DNA from: Enterocola sp045654205 | GTDB taxonomy: Bacteria > Bacteroidota > Bacteroidia > Bacteroidales > Paludibacteraceae | Length of the DNA: 64,000 nt | Direction of reading: 5' to 3' | Assembly (NCBI GenBank): GCA_045654205.1 | Contig: JAZOMZ010000001.1 | Coordinates: 62,001 to 126,000, forward strand | In this document: piece by piece, positions 24,643 to 34,088 of the stretch | Layout of the letters: each line of letters starts with the position of its first letter | How positions within the stretch are numbered: position 1 is the stretch's first letter | The notes under the pieces: generated by a model | What the model saw: the letters and a program-made list of their open reading frames with translations, nothing else | What the model was told of the DNA's origin: nothing | The model's database searches: none | Translations under genes and position numbers: made by a program

Positions 24643-25452
24643 ATGAAAAAATTAATCACAATGCTAGCTGTATTAGCTGGTTTAAGTATGTTTAGTGTTT
24701 ATGCACAAGAAGAAGTAGCTCCTATTTCTGAAGAAGTTGCTACTGAACAAGTTGAAGCTCCTGCAGAAGAAGCTCCTGCAGTAGTTGAAGAAGAAGCTCC
24801 TGCAGAAGAAGCTCAAGGTGGTATTCACCAAGCTCTTAAAACTAAATTCATCGAAGGTGGTGCAGGCTTTATGAGTACTTGTGCTCTTTGTCTTATCTTA
24901 GGTCTAGCTATCGCTATCGAACGTATCATCTACTTAAGCATGGCTACTGCTAACTCTAAAAAATTATTAGAAAAAGTAGAAAAAGCACTAGAAACAGAAG
25001 GTGTTGAAGCTGCTAAAGAAATCTGCCGCAATTCTCGTGGTCCTGTTGCTTCAATCTTCTACCAAGGTCTAATGCGTCTTGATGAAGGTATCGACGTAGC
25101 AGAAAAATCTATCGTTGCTTACGGTGGTGTTCAAGCTGGTTTATTAGAAAGAAACGTTAGCTGGATTGGTCTTTTCATTGGTCTTGCTCCTATGTTAGGT
25201 TTCATGGGTACTGTAATCGGTATGATTGAAGCGTTCGACCGTATCCAACAAGCTGGTGATATCTCAGCTACTATCGTTGCTGGTGGTATTAAAGTAGCTC
25301 TTATTACTACAGTGTTCGGTCTTATCGTTGCTATCATCCTTCAATTATTCTATAACTTTATCTTATCTCGCATCGAATCTATCGTAGGTGATATGGAAGA
25401 TTCTTCTATCACAATGTTAGATATCTTGATGAAACAAAGCATTAAAAAATAA
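24643..25452 (+). CDS. exbB: ExbB/TolQ/MotA proton-channel protein
   Basis: 269 residues. Signal-like N-terminus ending VYAQ, an Ala/Glu/Pro-rich linker (about 22-60), then three membrane helices; the last two carry GLAPMLGFMGTVIGMIEAF and ATIVAGGIKVALITTVFGL, the MotA/TolQ/ExbB signature. With ExbD it uses the proton gradient to energise outer-membrane transport. The linker in front of the first core helix is a Bacteroidota feature. A 210-base AT-rich leader (24433-24642) with short AACTAAA-type repeats precedes it and holds no gene. Codon bias suggests high expression. Confidence 0.92.
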   Translation: MKKLITMLAVLAGLSMFSVYAQEEVAPISEEVATEQVEAPAEEAPAVVEEEAPAEEAQGGIHQALKTKFIEGGAGFMSTCALCLILGLAIAIERIIYLSMATANSKKLLEKVEKALETEGVEAAKEICRNSRGPVASIFYQGLMRLDEGIDVAEKSIVAYGGVQAGLLERNVSWIGLFIGLAPMLGFMGTVIGMIEAFDRIQQAGDISATIVAGGIKVALITTVFGLIVAIILQLFYNFILSRIESIVGDMEDSSITMLDILMKQSIKK

Positions 25453-25471
25453 TTTTAAAGGAGATTAGATC

Positions 25472-25930
25472 ATGTTAAAAAAATTATCAACAATAGTAAT
25501 GATAATTCTATTCGCAGCAACAGCTGTTGTGGGATTATTATTTACCTTTGGCGGAGATGTCCAATCTACAGTTAATGGAGTGGATTATGAGCCTAGGTTT
25601 ACAGAAAGCTTAATTTACTTGATATATGCTTTCGTTGCTATTGCTGCTTTGATAGTTTTAGGAGAACAAGCAATTCAGTTCGTTAAGAAAGCAATTTCTG
25701 AACCAAAAGCAGCTCTAAAATCTATCGGCGGTATAGCTTTATTAGTAATTTTATTAGTAGCAACATATTGCATGTCTAGTGGAGAAGAATTAACAATTTT
25801 AGGTGAAAGCGAACCTGTTTCTTCTACATGGATTAAATTGGTAGATATGCAATTATATTCTACATATATACTTACAGCAATTGGTTTCATATTAGTAGCA
25901 GTAGGTGGATTTGCTAAAAAAATTAAATAA
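25472..25930 (+). CDS. Small membrane protein of the ExbB/ExbD operon
   Basis: 152 residues, about four membrane helices (8-27, 48-67, 85-103, 128-147). Short loops, including EPKAALKSIGGI. No family recognised. Inserted between exbB and exbD with a good ribosome site (AAGGAGA) at 19 bases after exbB, so it probably belongs to the same energy-transducing complex. The same order occurs, as far as I remember, in other Bacteroidales. Confidence 0.65.
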   Translation: MLKKLSTIVMIILFAATAVVGLLFTFGGDVQSTVNGVDYEPRFTESLIYLIYAFVAIAALIVLGEQAIQFVKKAISEPKAALKSIGGIALLVILLVATYCMSSGEELTILGESEPVSSTWIKLVDMQLYSTYILTAIGFILVAVGGFAKKIK

Positions 25931-25944
25931 GAAAGGAGATTATT

Positions 25945-26535
25945 ATGGCAAGAGCTAAAAAGAAAGTGCCTGAGGTTAACTCAAGTTCAACTGCGGATAT
26001 CGCATTCTTGCTTTTGGTATTCTTCCTTTGTACCACCACAATGGCGGTAAATAAAGGTTTAGCACGTCGTCTACCTCCTCCTGTTCCTGCAGAACAAAAA
26101 ACTCAGGACTTAAAGGTAAAAGAACGTAACGTATTAGTAGTATTGCTTAACAGTAATGATGCATTACGTGTTGGAGGTAAAGATGCAACTGTTGCTGAAC
26201 TAAAAGAAAAAGCAAAGGAATTTATCTTAAACAAAGATAATGACGAAAACCTACCTGAAAAAGAAGTAATAGATGTGGAATATTTTGGTAGTATAGCTGT
26301 TACTAAAAATCACGTAATCTCATTACAAAACGACCGCGGTACTTCATATTCTGCATATATCGAAGTGCAAAATGAGTTAGTGGCTGCTTATAATGAATTA
26401 CGTAACGATTTAGCTAAATCTAAATTTGGTAAAAATTATGAAGATTTAGATGAAAGTCAACAAAAAGCTATTCAAAAAATCTATCCGCAAAAGATTTCAG
26501 AAGCAGAACCTAAAAATTATGGAGGTAATAAATAA
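25945..26535 (+). CDS. exbD: ExbD/TolR protein, first copy
   Basis: 196 residues. One N-terminal membrane helix with the proton-carrying Asp: STADIAFLLLVFFLCTTTM (Asp18). The periplasmic domain is longer than in E. coli ExbD (141 residues). The last base of its stop codon is the first base of the second exbD start. Preceded by AAAGGAG. Confidence 0.9.
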   Translation: MARAKKKVPEVNSSSTADIAFLLLVFFLCTTTMAVNKGLARRLPPPVPAEQKTQDLKVKERNVLVVLLNSNDALRVGGKDATVAELKEKAKEFILNKDNDENLPEKEVIDVEYFGSIAVTKNHVISLQNDRGTSYSAYIEVQNELVAAYNELRNDLAKSKFGKNYEDLDESQQKAIQKIYPQKISEAEPKNYGGNK

Positions 26536-27008
26536 TGGGAAGATTTAGAGATAATTCATCAACAAAAGAGATACCAGCTATTAGTACTGCATCTCTACCT
26601 GATATCATCTTTATGCTATTATTCTTCTTTATGATTTCTACCTCTATGAAAGAAGTGGATTATAAAGTAGGTATAGCAATGCCACAGGCAACTGAGTTAA
26701 CAAAACTAGAAAAGAAAACTCTTATTCGCAACATCTATGTGGGTAAACCAGTAGCTAAATTTAGAGCACAATATGGTACAGAACCACGTGTTCAGCTAGA
26801 TGATGCGTTTGCAGATGTTAACCAAATAGAAAACTATGTAGTTTCTGAACGTTCTGCAATGCCAGAGCATGAACAAGATTTAATGACTGTTTGCTTAAAA
26901 GTAGATAAAGATACAAAAATGGGTATCGTAACAGATATCAAACAAGCACTACGTAGAGCATATGCATTAAAACTTAACTATGCAGCGACAGAAAGAGCTA
27001 ATGACTAG
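26535..27008 (+). CDS. ExbD/TolR protein, second copy
   Basis: 157 residues. Membrane helix SLPDIIFMLLFFFMISTSM with the conserved Asp (residue 21), then a periplasmic domain to the C-terminus. Two unequal ExbD paralogues behind one ExbB suggest a heteromeric complex. Starts one base before the end of the first copy's stop; a terminator follows. Confidence 0.9.
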   Translation: MGRFRDNSSTKEIPAISTASLPDIIFMLLFFFMISTSMKEVDYKVGIAMPQATELTKLEKKTLIRNIYVGKPVAKFRAQYGTEPRVQLDDAFADVNQIENYVVSERSAMPEHEQDLMTVCLKVDKDTKMGIVTDIKQALRRAYALKLNYAATERAND

Positions 27009-27033
27009 TAATAAACTAATTAATCTATAAATT

Positions 27034-27067
27034 AATAGGGCGACTTTAGGGTTGCCCTATTATTTTG
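27034..27067 (+). terminator. Terminator after the ExbB/ExbD operon
   Basis: Stem AATAGGGCGAC / GTTGCCCTATT with a 6-base loop, followed by ATTTTGTTT. Confidence 0.75.
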
Positions 27068-27076
27068 TTTATCCCA

Positions 27077-28732
27077 ATGAGAAACATATTTTTATATTTA
27101 TTAATTTTATTTAGTGTATCACTTTACGCGCAAGTACCAAATCATCTAATATCTCCTGTTGATATTCCAATTACTTTGAGTGCAAGTTTTGGTGAACTTC
27201 GTCCAAATCACTTCCACTCTGGAATTGATATTAAAACTCAACAGCAGATTGGCTTGCCTATGTATAGCATAGATGATGCTTATGTTTGGCGTATTTCTAT
27301 TTCCAAAGGTGGCTATGGCAATTGTCTTTACCTACGCCACAAAGACGTGATTTCTGTGTATGCACACTTAGATAGATTTACTCCAGAGATAACAGAGTGG
27401 ATAAGAGATTACCAATATAAAAATAAAACATTTGAGATAGATGCATATCTTCAGCCAGGAGAAATCTCGTTTAAAAAAGGCGATTTAGTAGCTTGGGGTG
27501 GAAACTCTGGCTCTTCTGGTGGCCCACATTTACACTTCGAAATTAGAGATACTACTGGAGTGTATGTTTATGATTCGCAACCACTATATAATGTATATGA
27601 CAATGTTTATCCTCGCTTCAAGAATATAGCAATTAACCCTGTTTCAGGTTTGGGAATGGTAGAAAGCTCTTCAGCTTTAAAAATATATGGTGTCAAACGT
27701 ACAGGAACTGGGCAATATACAGCTAATACCATTAAGGCATGGGGAAAAATTGGCCTAGAGGTAAAAGCATTTGACTATATGACTGGTCAAAATAACTTCT
27801 ATGGTATTAAGTCGCTAAAAATGTTGGTAGATAACAAAATTACCTTTAGTTATACTATGGATAAATTTTCCTTAGAGGATTCTAGATACATAAACTCATT
27901 TATCAACTACGGTCAATGGCAAAAAACTAAAGATACATTTATGAGATGTTATCTTTTGCCAAATAATCCTCTTCCTTTTTATACCTCATATAACAGGGGA
28001 TACTTAGAAATTAATGAAGAAAGAGATTATAAGGTAAAGGTGCTTATCTCTGACGTTGTAGGCAACACTTCAGAACTTAATTTTATTATCAGAGGCGTGC
28101 AAAGAGAAATTCCGCTCGTGCTAAACGATAGTGGAACATATGTTAAGTTTGATATGCCTGCATTGATACAAGGAATAGGTTATGCTATGTATATTCCTAG
28201 AGGTAGTTTTTATGATAATCTTTATTTCGACCATCAGGTAAGTTTTGATAGCACTCTTAATGCCAATGTTTATCAAATGCATTATTTAACAGAACCACTT
28301 CAAAATTCAACTAAATTATTTATTAAGCTACCTAAAGATACTATGCCAGCAAATAAGCATTATATTGCTCGTAGAAGTAGAAAAGGAGATTGGAACTATG
28401 TAAGTACAAAAATGTACAATGATAGTATTTTACAGGCTACAACAAAATCTTTGGGCGATTTTACCGTAATGGTTGATACTATAGCTCCAGAGATACGTCC
28501 ACAATCGCGCACATCGTCTAGAATTATTTTTAAATTAGTTGATAAACAAAGTGGTGTGAATAGATACGAAGGTTATATTAATGGAGAGTGGGTGTTATTT
28601 GAAGAAGATTTTTATGGAAGAGTGTCTTATAAAGTAGATAAAAAGAGACTAAAAACAAAACGCCCATATAACCTTGAGTTTCGTGTATACGACAACTGCG
28701 GTAATATGAGCGAATATAAATTAAAGTGGTAA
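27077..28732 (+). CDS. M23 (LytM) metallopeptidase family protein
   Basis: 551 residues from the ATG at 27077; a TTG four codons upstream would overlap the terminator. Signal peptide ending LYAQ. M23 zinc motifs are intact: HFHSGIDIKT (H-x3-D) near residue 47 and GGPHLHFEIRD (H-x-H) near 160. The remaining 380 residues are beta-rich, with Ig-like modules. Members cleave peptidoglycan cross-links or bind the wall; in Bacteroidota this architecture is common and its exact substrate unproven. Confidence 0.88.
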   Translation: MRNIFLYLLILFSVSLYAQVPNHLISPVDIPITLSASFGELRPNHFHSGIDIKTQQQIGLPMYSIDDAYVWRISISKGGYGNCLYLRHKDVISVYAHLDRFTPEITEWIRDYQYKNKTFEIDAYLQPGEISFKKGDLVAWGGNSGSSGGPHLHFEIRDTTGVYVYDSQPLYNVYDNVYPRFKNIAINPVSGLGMVESSSALKIYGVKRTGTGQYTANTIKAWGKIGLEVKAFDYMTGQNNFYGIKSLKMLVDNKITFSYTMDKFSLEDSRYINSFINYGQWQKTKDTFMRCYLLPNNPLPFYTSYNRGYLEINEERDYKVKVLISDVVGNTSELNFIIRGVQREIPLVLNDSGTYVKFDMPALIQGIGYAMYIPRGSFYDNLYFDHQVSFDSTLNANVYQMHYLTEPLQNSTKLFIKLPKDTMPANKHYIARRSRKGDWNYVSTKMYNDSILQATTKSLGDFTVMVDTIAPEIRPQSRTSSRIIFKLVDKQSGVNRYEGYINGEWVLFEEDFYGRVSYKVDKKRLKTKRPYNLEFRVYDNCGNMSEYKLKW

Positions 28733-28734
28733 AA

Positions 28735-28767
28735 AGTAGTTGAATTACATCTTTTTATTCAACTACT
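28735..28767. terminator. Convergent terminator sharing sequence with the 3'-end repeat
   Basis: AGTAGTTGAAT / ATTCAACTACT, 11-bp stem. The segment 28740-28764 equals the right arm of repeat copy A at 4385-4409, so it may be a solo arm of that element. Confidence 0.65.
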
Positions 28768-28769
28768 AA

Positions 28770-29114
28770 TTAAAGTTTAACACATACTTTTGTAACTTGT
28801 CCTCCAAGTGGGGGATTAAGTTTACAAAGAGTGACCTCTGCTTCTGCTATTTGTGGATATTCTTTCAGTACAGTTTCTTTAATTCTGTACGCTACGTGTT
28901 CTATTAAATGAGATGGTTTTTCCATCTCTTTTTTTATTGTTTGATATACAGAAAGGTAGTTTACAGCCTTGGTTACGTCGTCGGTTTCGATTGCTTCTGT
29001 AGCATCATACTTTAGACGTAATGAAACTGTAAAATATGTGCCCACCTTTTGCTCCAAATCGTAGCACCCGTGATGGGCATAAAACTGCATATCGTTTATT
29101 TCTATTTCTACCAT
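28770..29114 (-). CDS. folB: Dihydroneopterin aldolase
   Basis: 114 residues, family length. Folate synthesis: cleaves dihydroneopterin to 6-hydroxymethyl-dihydropterin. Seen: FYAHHGCYDLEQKVG near the N-terminus, with the conserved H-G and E, DDVTKAVNYLSVYQTIK, IEHVAYRI and the closing LCKLNPPLGGQVTKVCV. One base after the fabG-like gene upstream in the same direction. Confidence 0.92.
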   Translation of the reverse strand: MVEIEINDMQFYAHHGCYDLEQKVGTYFTVSLRLKYDATEAIETDDVTKAVNYLSVYQTIKKEMEKPSHLIEHVAYRIKETVLKEYPQIAEAEVTLCKLNPPLGGQVTKVCVKL

Positions 29115-29115
29115 A

Positions 29116-29856
29116 TTACATATTTAAACCGCCACAGCAGTTGATTACTTGACCAGATACGTAAGATGCTAAGTCAGATGCCAAGAATACTGCCACACCT
29201 GCCACATCTTCTACCTTGCCTTCTCTGCGTAGTGGAATGTTAAGAATCCATTGTTTTTTTGTGTCTTCATTAAGCACACCAGTCATTTCTGTAGCAATAA
29301 AGCCTGGAGCAATAGCGTTTACTCTCACGCCGCGGCTACCTAGTTCTTTTGCAACAGATTTTGTTAGGCCGATCATGCCAGCCTTAGATGCAGAGTAGTT
29401 TGCTTGACCTGCGTTACCGCTAATGCCCACGATAGATGTCATATTAATGATGCTACCTGAGCGTTGTTTCATCATAATTGGGGTAAGTGCATGAATGTAG
29501 TTGAATGCAGATTTTAGGTTGGTGTTAATAACCATATCCCATTGTTCTTCTGTCATTCTCATAAGTAGGCCGTCTTTTGTAATGCCGGCGTTGTTTACAA
29601 GAATATCTATTCTGCCAAAGTCTTTCATTACTTCTGCCACTACTTCAGATGCAGAAGTAAAACTAGCTGCGTCAGCAGCGTATGCTTTTGCAGTGCCGCC
29701 CATTGCTGCAATTTCGTTTACTAAAGATTCGCTACGTTCGTCGTGTTTTCTTACTGTAAATGCCACTGTGGCACCTTGTTTTGCATACTCTAGGGCAATG
29801 CCTTTACCAATGCCTTGAGCAGCTCCTGTAATAAGTGCAATTTTTCCTTTTAACAT
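29116..29856 (-). CDS. fabG: 3-oxoacyl-ACP reductase (SDR family)
   Basis: 246 residues from the ATG at 29856; seven upstream codons would overlap the nitrilase-like gene. Classic SDR: GAAQGIGKGIA nucleotide loop, NNAG, catalytic Ser in MTSIVGISG, YSASKAG (Tyr-x3-Lys) and PGFIATEMTG. Closest in pattern to FabG, which reduces 3-oxoacyl-ACP in fatty acid elongation; other SDR roles cannot be excluded. Start is 2 bases past the upstream stop. Confidence 0.9.
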   Translation of the reverse strand: MLKGKIALITGAAQGIGKGIALEYAKQGATVAFTVRKHDERSESLVNEIAAMGGTAKAYAADAASFTSASEVVAEVMKDFGRIDILVNNAGITKDGLLMRMTEEQWDMVINTNLKSAFNYIHALTPIMMKQRSGSIINMTSIVGISGNAGQANYSASKAGMIGLTKSVAKELGSRGVRVNAIAPGFIATEMTGVLNEDTKKQWILNIPLRREGKVEDVAGVAVFLASDLASYVSGQVINCCGGLNM

Positions 29857-29858
29857 AA

Positions 29859-30620
29859 TTAATCTGCGCTTTTCCAAAACGGGAATTTCTCTCTGAAACT
29901 CTCCATTTTTTGTTTATCAATTGTAAATGTTCTAATTTCTTCTTTGCCTTCTTCTGCTTTGTCTATGATCTTACCTTTGTAGTCAATACCCACAGAACCA
30001 CCAGAATAACTCAAATGGTTGTTGTCTTTGCCAACTCTGTTACATGCACACACATAGGCTTGGTTTTCTATAGCTCTTGCAAGAAGAAGCGTGTCAAATG
30101 CAAATTGTCTATTAACCGGCCATTCGGCTACTAATAGCAATAAGTCATATTTAAGGTCTTTGTTTCTTAGCCAGGTAGGGAAGCGTAGGTCGAAGCAAAT
30201 TGCAAGATTGATATTCCAACCTTCGTATTCAAAAACAAGTGGCTCTTTGCCAGCTGTGAAGATTCTTTCTTCTCCTCCTAGAAACAAATGTCTTTTGTCG
30301 TAAAATAGTTTGTCTCCACTTGGAAAAACAGCAAATGCTCTGTTGTAATAATGTCCGTTATCTTCGGCGATAAAACTTCCTACAAAAAGAGAATTGTAAG
30401 TTTTAGCCCATTTGCTTACTTTTTGAATGGTAATACCATCATTATTTTCTGCCAAAGCAGGTGCAGAAATGGTAAATGCTGTGGTAAACATTTCTGGAAG
30501 CACCACAATGTCGCTTTCTGGAAGTTTTTTTAATAATTCTTCCACGTGATTTAGGTTGGCGTTAATATCTTCCCATATCACGTCCATCTGTACTAGGCTA
30601 ATATTTAATGTTTCTTTCAC
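29859..30620 (-). CDS. Nitrilase-superfamily amidohydrolase (omega-amidase/YafV-like)
   Basis: 253 residues. Catalytic triad visible: Glu in LPEMFTTAF, Lys in YDKRHLF, Cys in AICFDLRFP. The LPEMF and GGEERIF contexts fit the YafV/Nit2 omega-amidase group, which clears 2-oxoglutaramate. Overlaps the PlsC-like gene upstream by 4 bases, so it is part of a five-gene minus-strand unit. Confidence 0.88.
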   Translation of the reverse strand: MKETLNISLVQMDVIWEDINANLNHVEELLKKLPESDIVVLPEMFTTAFTISAPALAENNDGITIQKVSKWAKTYNSLFVGSFIAEDNGHYYNRAFAVFPSGDKLFYDKRHLFLGGEERIFTAGKEPLVFEYEGWNINLAICFDLRFPTWLRNKDLKYDLLLLVAEWPVNRQFAFDTLLLARAIENQAYVCACNRVGKDNNHLSYSGGSVGIDYKGKIIDKAEEGKEEIRTFTIDKQKMESFREKFPFWKSAD

Positions 30621-31171
30621 GCTAACCCTAGGTCAAATAACTCTGGATGTTTGGCGGTGATGCCAATGTATTTCTCTTTTATGGCTTTAATATCAAGAGC
30701 CTCATTGTCGGTAGGTTTAAATAGGTCTAATATTTTCGCCTTTTTTTCTTTAAAGTCTAGCCCAACAAGTAGGATAGGGATATCGGCTTTTTTAGCGATA
30801 TAATAAAAACCCATTTTCCAGTCTGGATTGGCCTGGCGAGTACCTTCTGGGGTGATTGCCAAATGAAGTTCTTTGACTTTTTTGAATTGCTCTGCCAATT
30901 TGTCTGTAAGTGAAGTTTTTTTGTCACGTGCCACACCTATAGCGCCATGTAGTTTTAGCCACCAACCTACAAGGAAATTATCTACCCATTCTTTTTTTAT
31001 AAGGAATGAGGTCTTTTTACCTATTGAACCATATGCTATTTTTCCTATCAGGAAATCCCAATTAGAAGTATGGGGTGCAACACAGATAATTAATTTTTTG
31101 TCCTTAGGAACATTTCCCTCTATTTTCCAAGAGAAAAGCTTCATAAGGAATTTGTAAATTCTCTGTTTCAT
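30617..31171 (-). CDS. Lysophospholipid acyltransferase-like protein (PlsC family)
   Basis: 184 residues. PlsC motifs: APHTSNWDF (H-x4-D), a central GAIGVARD, and ITPEGTRQ. Shorter than E. coli PlsC (245) and of the soluble-looking subgroup common in Bacteroidota. Acyl acceptor unknown. Its stop overlaps the nitrilase-like start; its start abuts the next gene's stop. Confidence 0.85.
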   Translation of the reverse strand: MKQRIYKFLMKLFSWKIEGNVPKDKKLIICVAPHTSNWDFLIGKIAYGSIGKKTSFLIKKEWVDNFLVGWWLKLHGAIGVARDKKTSLTDKLAEQFKKVKELHLAITPEGTRQANPDWKMGFYYIAKKADIPILLVGLDFKEKKAKILDLFKPTDNEALDIKAIKEKYIGITAKHPELFDLGLA

Positions 31172-31455
31172 TATTGGGCGATTTCTTCTAGGTCTTTACT
31201 AATTTCCATTACGTCATTAAGTAGGTCTTGACCTAATTTTCTGTAATATGCTTTAACTAATTTACGATTGTTTTTACCATCAGGTTTACCTGCACGTACA
31301 ATAAAGTCGTTGCTGCTAAAGATTATTTTACTAAATAAAACTTCTATTTTTTCTTGTTTTTCTTCAGAACTAATTGCAGATAATTTGAAACATTCTGTAA
31401 GTAGGTCTGCGTACAAATAATTAATGTCTTTTTTTAGTGCTTTTCTACTAGCCAT
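31171..31455 (-). CDS. Conserved small helical protein
   Basis: 94 residues, Lys-rich N-terminus (ASRKALKKDINYLYADLLTE), wholly helical in appearance, no signal peptide. No function known to me; I believe it is conserved in Bacteroidales. Shares one base with the PlsC-like gene. A minus-strand -7-like TATATTTG lies at 31489-31482. Confidence 0.65.
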   Translation of the reverse strand: MASRKALKKDINYLYADLLTECFKLSAISSEEKQEKIEVLFSKIIFSSNDFIVRAGKPDGKNNRKLVKAYYRKLGQDLLNDVMEISKDLEEIAQ

Positions 31456-31550
31456 AACTATAAAATTTAAAGTTTATACTACAAATATAATATATTTTTT
31501 ACTTAAAAACGCAATCAAATTCTTATTTTTGTACAAATTTATGATGTGTT

Positions 31551-32978
31551 ATGATAAGAACTATATTCAAAATACTAGCCTTTGTAATATTATTGACATT
31601 AACGTTAGTTTCATGTGAAGAAGATAAGATAAGTACGGATACTTCTTTGCAATTGAAATTCTCTTCTGATACTGTTCGTTTTGATACTATCTTTACAGAA
31701 CAAGGCTCCGCTACATACAAACTTAAGGTGTATAATACATCAAAAAACAAGGTGTTGATAGATAAAATTACACTTAATAATGCTGAACATTATAAAATGA
31801 GTGTATCTGGTATTTCTGCAGATGTAGTAAATAATACTTATCTCAATGCCAAAGATAGTCTAATGATATTCATTCAGGTTTATATAGACCCAAATGATGA
31901 TAAAACTCCTTTTGTGGTGCGTGATAGTATAGATTTCTTCTTTAATAATCATACTCAAGTGCTTCAACTTGAGGCCTACGGCAGAAATGTGAAGCGTTTT
32001 AAAAATAAAACTATAGATTCCGATACCACAATTACATCAGAAATTCCTATCCTTATTTCAGATTCACTTAAAGTAATGGAAGGTGCCACACTTACTCTTA
32101 CATCTGGAGCAAGACTTTATTGTCAAAAAGGTGCAGTTATTTATGTGGCTGGCACACTTATCTCGGAAGGTGAACATGGTTCCATGGTTGAAATTAGGGG
32201 CGATAGAGACGATTTTATGAATACTATTCCTCCGCTAAGTTATGATCAGGCCTCTGGTCAATGGGGTGGAATTAAGATAGCTTCTAGTAGTTTTGGTAAT
32301 GTTCTTGATTACACAGATGTGCGAAACGCAGATTTTGGTATAGTTATAGATTCTACGAGTGCAGAAAATGTTACATTAACAGTAAAGAACTCTATAATTA
32401 GAAATATGCTTTATAATGTAGTACATTCTGTAAATGCAAAAGTAGAAATTTACAACTCACTATTATACAATGCAGGTGAGAATATTCTAAGAATAGAAGG
32501 AGGAGAATACAAAGTGATACATACCACACTTACAAACAATTATGCATTCTCTTGGGGTGGCAGAACTCAACCTATTCTATATTACTCTAACAAGTATAAT
32601 GATAATATTCTACCGTTTAAAGCAGAAATGTACAACTCTATAGTATATGGAAATTATACATCGGAGATAGATTATAAATTGGATACACTTACTATTTCTC
32701 CTGAATATTTCTTCAAAAATTGTATTGTGAAACAACACATGAAAATAGTAGATTCAGAAATTTACAAAGATTGTCTTATAAACTCTTCTCCAAAATTTGT
32801 GTATGATGAGATAAAAGATGATACATACAGACAATATGATTATCATCTAACATCTGCTTCTCCTGCTATTGGCAAGGCTGATATTTCTATCACTCCAACC
32901 ACTCCAAAAGATTTGGATGGTATTGATCGTATGCAAAATGGAAGTGCTGATATAGGTTGCTACGAATATAATCAATAA
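31551..32978 (+). CDS. Right-handed beta-helix lipoprotein
   Basis: 475 residues. Signal peptide with lipobox LVSC (Cys22). Residues about 30-150 look like an Ig-like fold (TYKLKVYNTSKNKVLIDKIT); about 150-460 a parallel beta-helix with N/S-rich turns (VEIYNSLLYNAGENILRIEG; DCLINSSPKF) and a DIGCYEYNQ end typical of choice-of-anchor/PbH1 proteins. Cell-surface location likely, ligand unknown. A -7-like TATTTTTG lies at 31524-31531, 20 bases before the start. Confidence 0.75.
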   Translation: MIRTIFKILAFVILLTLTLVSCEEDKISTDTSLQLKFSSDTVRFDTIFTEQGSATYKLKVYNTSKNKVLIDKITLNNAEHYKMSVSGISADVVNNTYLNAKDSLMIFIQVYIDPNDDKTPFVVRDSIDFFFNNHTQVLQLEAYGRNVKRFKNKTIDSDTTITSEIPILISDSLKVMEGATLTLTSGARLYCQKGAVIYVAGTLISEGEHGSMVEIRGDRDDFMNTIPPLSYDQASGQWGGIKIASSSFGNVLDYTDVRNADFGIVIDSTSAENVTLTVKNSIIRNMLYNVVHSVNAKVEIYNSLLYNAGENILRIEGGEYKVIHTTLTNNYAFSWGGRTQPILYYSNKYNDNILPFKAEMYNSIVYGNYTSEIDYKLDTLTISPEYFFKNCIVKQHMKIVDSEIYKDCLINSSPKFVYDEIKDDTYRQYDYHLTSASPAIGKADISITPTTPKDLDGIDRMQNGSADIGCYEYNQ

Positions 32979-32982
32979 ATAT

Positions 32983-33993
32983 ATGAGAAAACTAATATTA
33001 CTAACATTCTTGATCTTTATCTTCGGTGTTTCTTTTTCTCAGAAGCCTTATAGAATAATGTTCTATAATGTAGAAAACTTCTTTGATACAGTTGACGACC
33101 CAAATAAAAATGATAATGATTTTCTTCCAGAGGGTAAAAAGCATTGGACTTATAGCAGAATGGAAGAGAAGCGTAATTCTATAGCAAAGGTTGTTACAGC
33201 AGTAGGAGAGGGTACTCCTGTGGCAATAGTGGGTATGTGCGAGGTAGAAAACGATTATGTACTAACTTCTTTGGTTAAATATTCTCCTATTAAAAATCTT
33301 AAGTATAAGTTTATACATTATGATTCGCCAGATAGCAGAGGTATAGACGTGGCAATGCTTTATGATGAAAATCAGTTTCACCCAATAAATCACAAACCTA
33401 TCTCTGTAAAATATACAAAAGGGAAAACCACTCGTGATATTCTTTATGTTAGTGGTGAAACCAATTTTAAAGATACCCTACACGTTTTTGTTTGTCATGC
33501 TCCATCAAGAATAGGTGGTAAGGAAAAATCTGAACATAGAAGAATGCAAGTGATGAGTCTAGTTAGACAACATTGCGATAGTATTTTATCGCTTCAGCCT
33601 AGAGCAAATATTGTGATTATGGGAGATTTCAATGATTCACCGGAAGACAAAAGTTTGCGTGTAGCCTTAGGGGCATTACCTCTTGAAACTCCATACAAGG
33701 ATGAGAATCTATACAATATGTTTTATCAATTTATGAGAAATCCATTCTTCGGTACTCATAAATATCAGTCTGAGTGGAGTGTATTAGATCAAATAATAGT
33801 ATCAGGAAACCTACTCAATTCAGGAAGATTAAAACCAGAAAGTGCCTATATTTTCAAGGCCGAGTTTCTCCTAGAAGTAGATAAGAGAAATATGAATCTC
33901 AAACCTAAAAGAACTTATAGTGGACTAAGATATAACGCAGGATATTCAGATCACTTACCTGTAATTATAAAATTCCTAATTCCTAATTCCTAA
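32983..33993 (+). CDS. Secreted endonuclease/exonuclease/phosphatase-family protein
   Basis: 336 residues. Signal peptide ending VSFSQ. EEP motifs in order: FYNVENFFDT (Asn), MCEVEND (Glu), IVIMGDFNDSPED (Asp/Asn) and YSDHLPVIIKF (Asp-His). Likely a periplasmic or secreted nuclease or phosphatase. Starts 5 bases after the lipoprotein gene. The last codons and TAA come from the TCCTAAT heptamer array. Confidence 0.85.
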   Translation: MRKLILLTFLIFIFGVSFSQKPYRIMFYNVENFFDTVDDPNKNDNDFLPEGKKHWTYSRMEEKRNSIAKVVTAVGEGTPVAIVGMCEVENDYVLTSLVKYSPIKNLKYKFIHYDSPDSRGIDVAMLYDENQFHPINHKPISVKYTKGKTTRDILYVSGETNFKDTLHVFVCHAPSRIGGKEKSEHRRMQVMSLVRQHCDSILSLQPRANIVIMGDFNDSPEDKSLRVALGALPLETPYKDENLYNMFYQFMRNPFFGTHKYQSEWSVLDQIIVSGNLLNSGRLKPESAYIFKAEFLLEVDKRNMNLKPKRTYSGLRYNAGYSDHLPVIIKFLIPNS

Positions 33994-34088
33994 TTACTCG
34001 CTGCGCTCGTGATTTTGCTCTCGCTCGGCAATGCTTAAGCAAGCTTATCATTGCTCTCGCTTACTCGCAAAATTCCTAACTCCTAACT
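33972..34088. repeat. Heptamer repeats supplying stops of two convergent genes
   Basis: ATTCCTA ATTCCTA ATTCCTA on the left (stop TAA of the plus gene) and ATTCCTAACTCCTAAC on the right (stop TAG of minus rsmD). Between them lies a Cys/Leu/Arg-codon-like GC-richer spacer with repeated GCTCTCGCT segments at about 34016-34025 and 34052-34060. No gene. Confidence 0.75.
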
